Shown: positions 5,083 to 5,495 of the stretch, piece by piece
Numbering within the stretch: position 1 is the stretch's first letter
How the letters are laid out: every line of letters begins with the position of its first letter
NCBI GenBank assembly: GCA_021736505.1
Contig: JAIPFU010000116.1
Coordinates: 1-5,495 of the forward strand
Source of the DNA: Spirochaetia bacterium
GTDB lineage: Bacteria > Spirochaetota > Spirochaetia > PWKH01
DNA: 5,495 nt
Reading direction: 5' to 3'
Made by a program: the position numbers and the translations under genes
The notes under the pieces: generated by a model
What the model was told of the DNA's origin: nothing
What the model saw: the letters and a program-made list of their open reading frames with translations, nothing else
The model's database searches: none

Positions 5083-5495
5083 TCAACAAAATAGCGTAAC
5101 AAGACTATAAAGAGGAATGTTTGTTCTTGTTCCATTCTGCTTATATGCCAGCATGGATGCCGTATATGATGCTGGGGGCTTATACTTCTGCGTGAAAACA
5201 TCAAGACTTTTTGTTCTTGAAATGCGCTTTCCTGACTTCACTTCCAGAGGGATTACCTGGTCTTCTTTCTGCAGCAGGAATTCAATTTCCGATGTCCTTC
5301 CAGCCCAGGAGTAGAGTTCTTTCTGCCCATAGGCGATCAGTTCCTGTGCAGTAAAGTTTTCAGCTAGGTATCCTTTGTAACTGCCGATATTCTGTTTTAT
5401 TATGGAACTCAGTGAGAGATTATTCATGCTGTTCAGTAAACCAATATCAAAAAGCATCAGCTTGAAGATGTTTTCTTTTCTGTTTGGTTTCAGTG
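5083..5495 (-). CDS. ATPase with DUF4143-type C-terminal domain, 3' part only (5' end outside window)
   Basis: The minus-strand frame is open from the right window edge to a TGA at 5083-5085, giving about 137 residues; it continues upstream of the internal Met at 5457 (I-F-K-L precedes it), so that Met is not the start. The sequence matches the C-terminal half of the widespread bacterial and archaeal AAA-type ATPase plus DUF4143 proteins. Landmarks numbered from that Met: L-F-D-I-G-L-L-N (2-9), G-Y-L-A-E-N-F-T-A-Q-E-L (29-40), then a PD-(D/E)XK-like nuclease core S-E-I-E59-F-L-L...V-I-P-L-E72-V-K74-S-G-K, and the ending I-P-L-Y. The acidic residues and lysine of that fold are retained. The Walker A/B region lies off the window. 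The biological role of the family is poorly defined. The gene converges on the 168-aa protein gene across a 253-bp gap that shows nothing but a weak stem. Confidence 0.85.
   Translation of the reverse strand, partial: LKPNRKENIFKLMLFDIGLLNSMNNLSLSSIIKQNIGSYKGYLAENFTAQELIAYGQKELYSWAGRTSEIEFLLQKEDQVIPLEVKSGKRISRTKSLDVFTQKYKPPASYTASMLAYKQNGTRTNIPLYSLVTLFC

Noticed and set aside
5117..5314. 65-codon plus-strand frame opposite the DUF4143-type ATPase
   Set aside because: The opposite strand shows clear family motifs; this frame lacks any and has a poor RBS context.

Overview
The window looks like an accessory or rearranged stretch of a bacterial chromosome with low to moderate GC. It holds a tripartite TRAP-type carboxylate transporter pair, a complete AbiE toxin-antitoxin operon, an unrecognised single-pass membrane protein, and the 3' end of an ATPase with a DUF4143-type C-terminus. 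The mix of TRAP transporter, AbiE, DUF4143-type ATPase and IS3-family DNA fits an anaerobe such as a spirochaete (Sphaerochaeta/Treponema relatives) or a Firmicute. No marker gene here fixes the taxon, so this is only a guess.

Layout, left to right. Positions 1 to about 131 are the right end of an IS3-family insertion sequence: the last 28 codons of the DDE transposase (YN-ERPH...TP-EVY signature), then a terminal inverted repeat ending in CA. The IS abuts dctQ, the small TRAP membrane subunit, which appears to have lost its N-terminus. dctM, the large TRAP permease subunit, follows with a 4-bp ATGA overlap and looks intact. No solute-binding subunit (dctP) is visible.

Positions 1872 to 2547 are a gene-poor, AT-rich spacer. 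It contains a start-less, probably decayed reading frame on the minus strand (2148-2318), short direct and inverted repeats, and, at its right end, the promoter of the AbiE operon. abiEi (antitoxin and repressor, 2548-3159) and abiEii (nucleotidyltransferase toxin, 3156-4010) overlap by ATGA and are translationally coupled. The promoter has a perfect TATAAT only 8 nt before the abiEi ATG and there is no Shine-Dalgarno, so the operon mRNA is probably leaderless.

After a 312-bp spacer lies a 168-aa protein with an N-terminal membrane anchor, a TPR-like helical pair and a highly charged tail. The tail carries two copies of a W-x10-W motif. It has a strong ribosome binding site and its own probable promoter. 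Its function is not recognised. On the minus strand at the right edge, a convergent gene encodes the C-terminal PD-(D/E)XK-like part of a DUF4143-type ATPase. Its 5' part lies outside the window.

Functionally, AbiE is the only complete self-contained system. The TRAP genes may be uncoupled from their original promoter and dctP by the IS. I found no tRNA, rRNA, CRISPR array or riboswitch.
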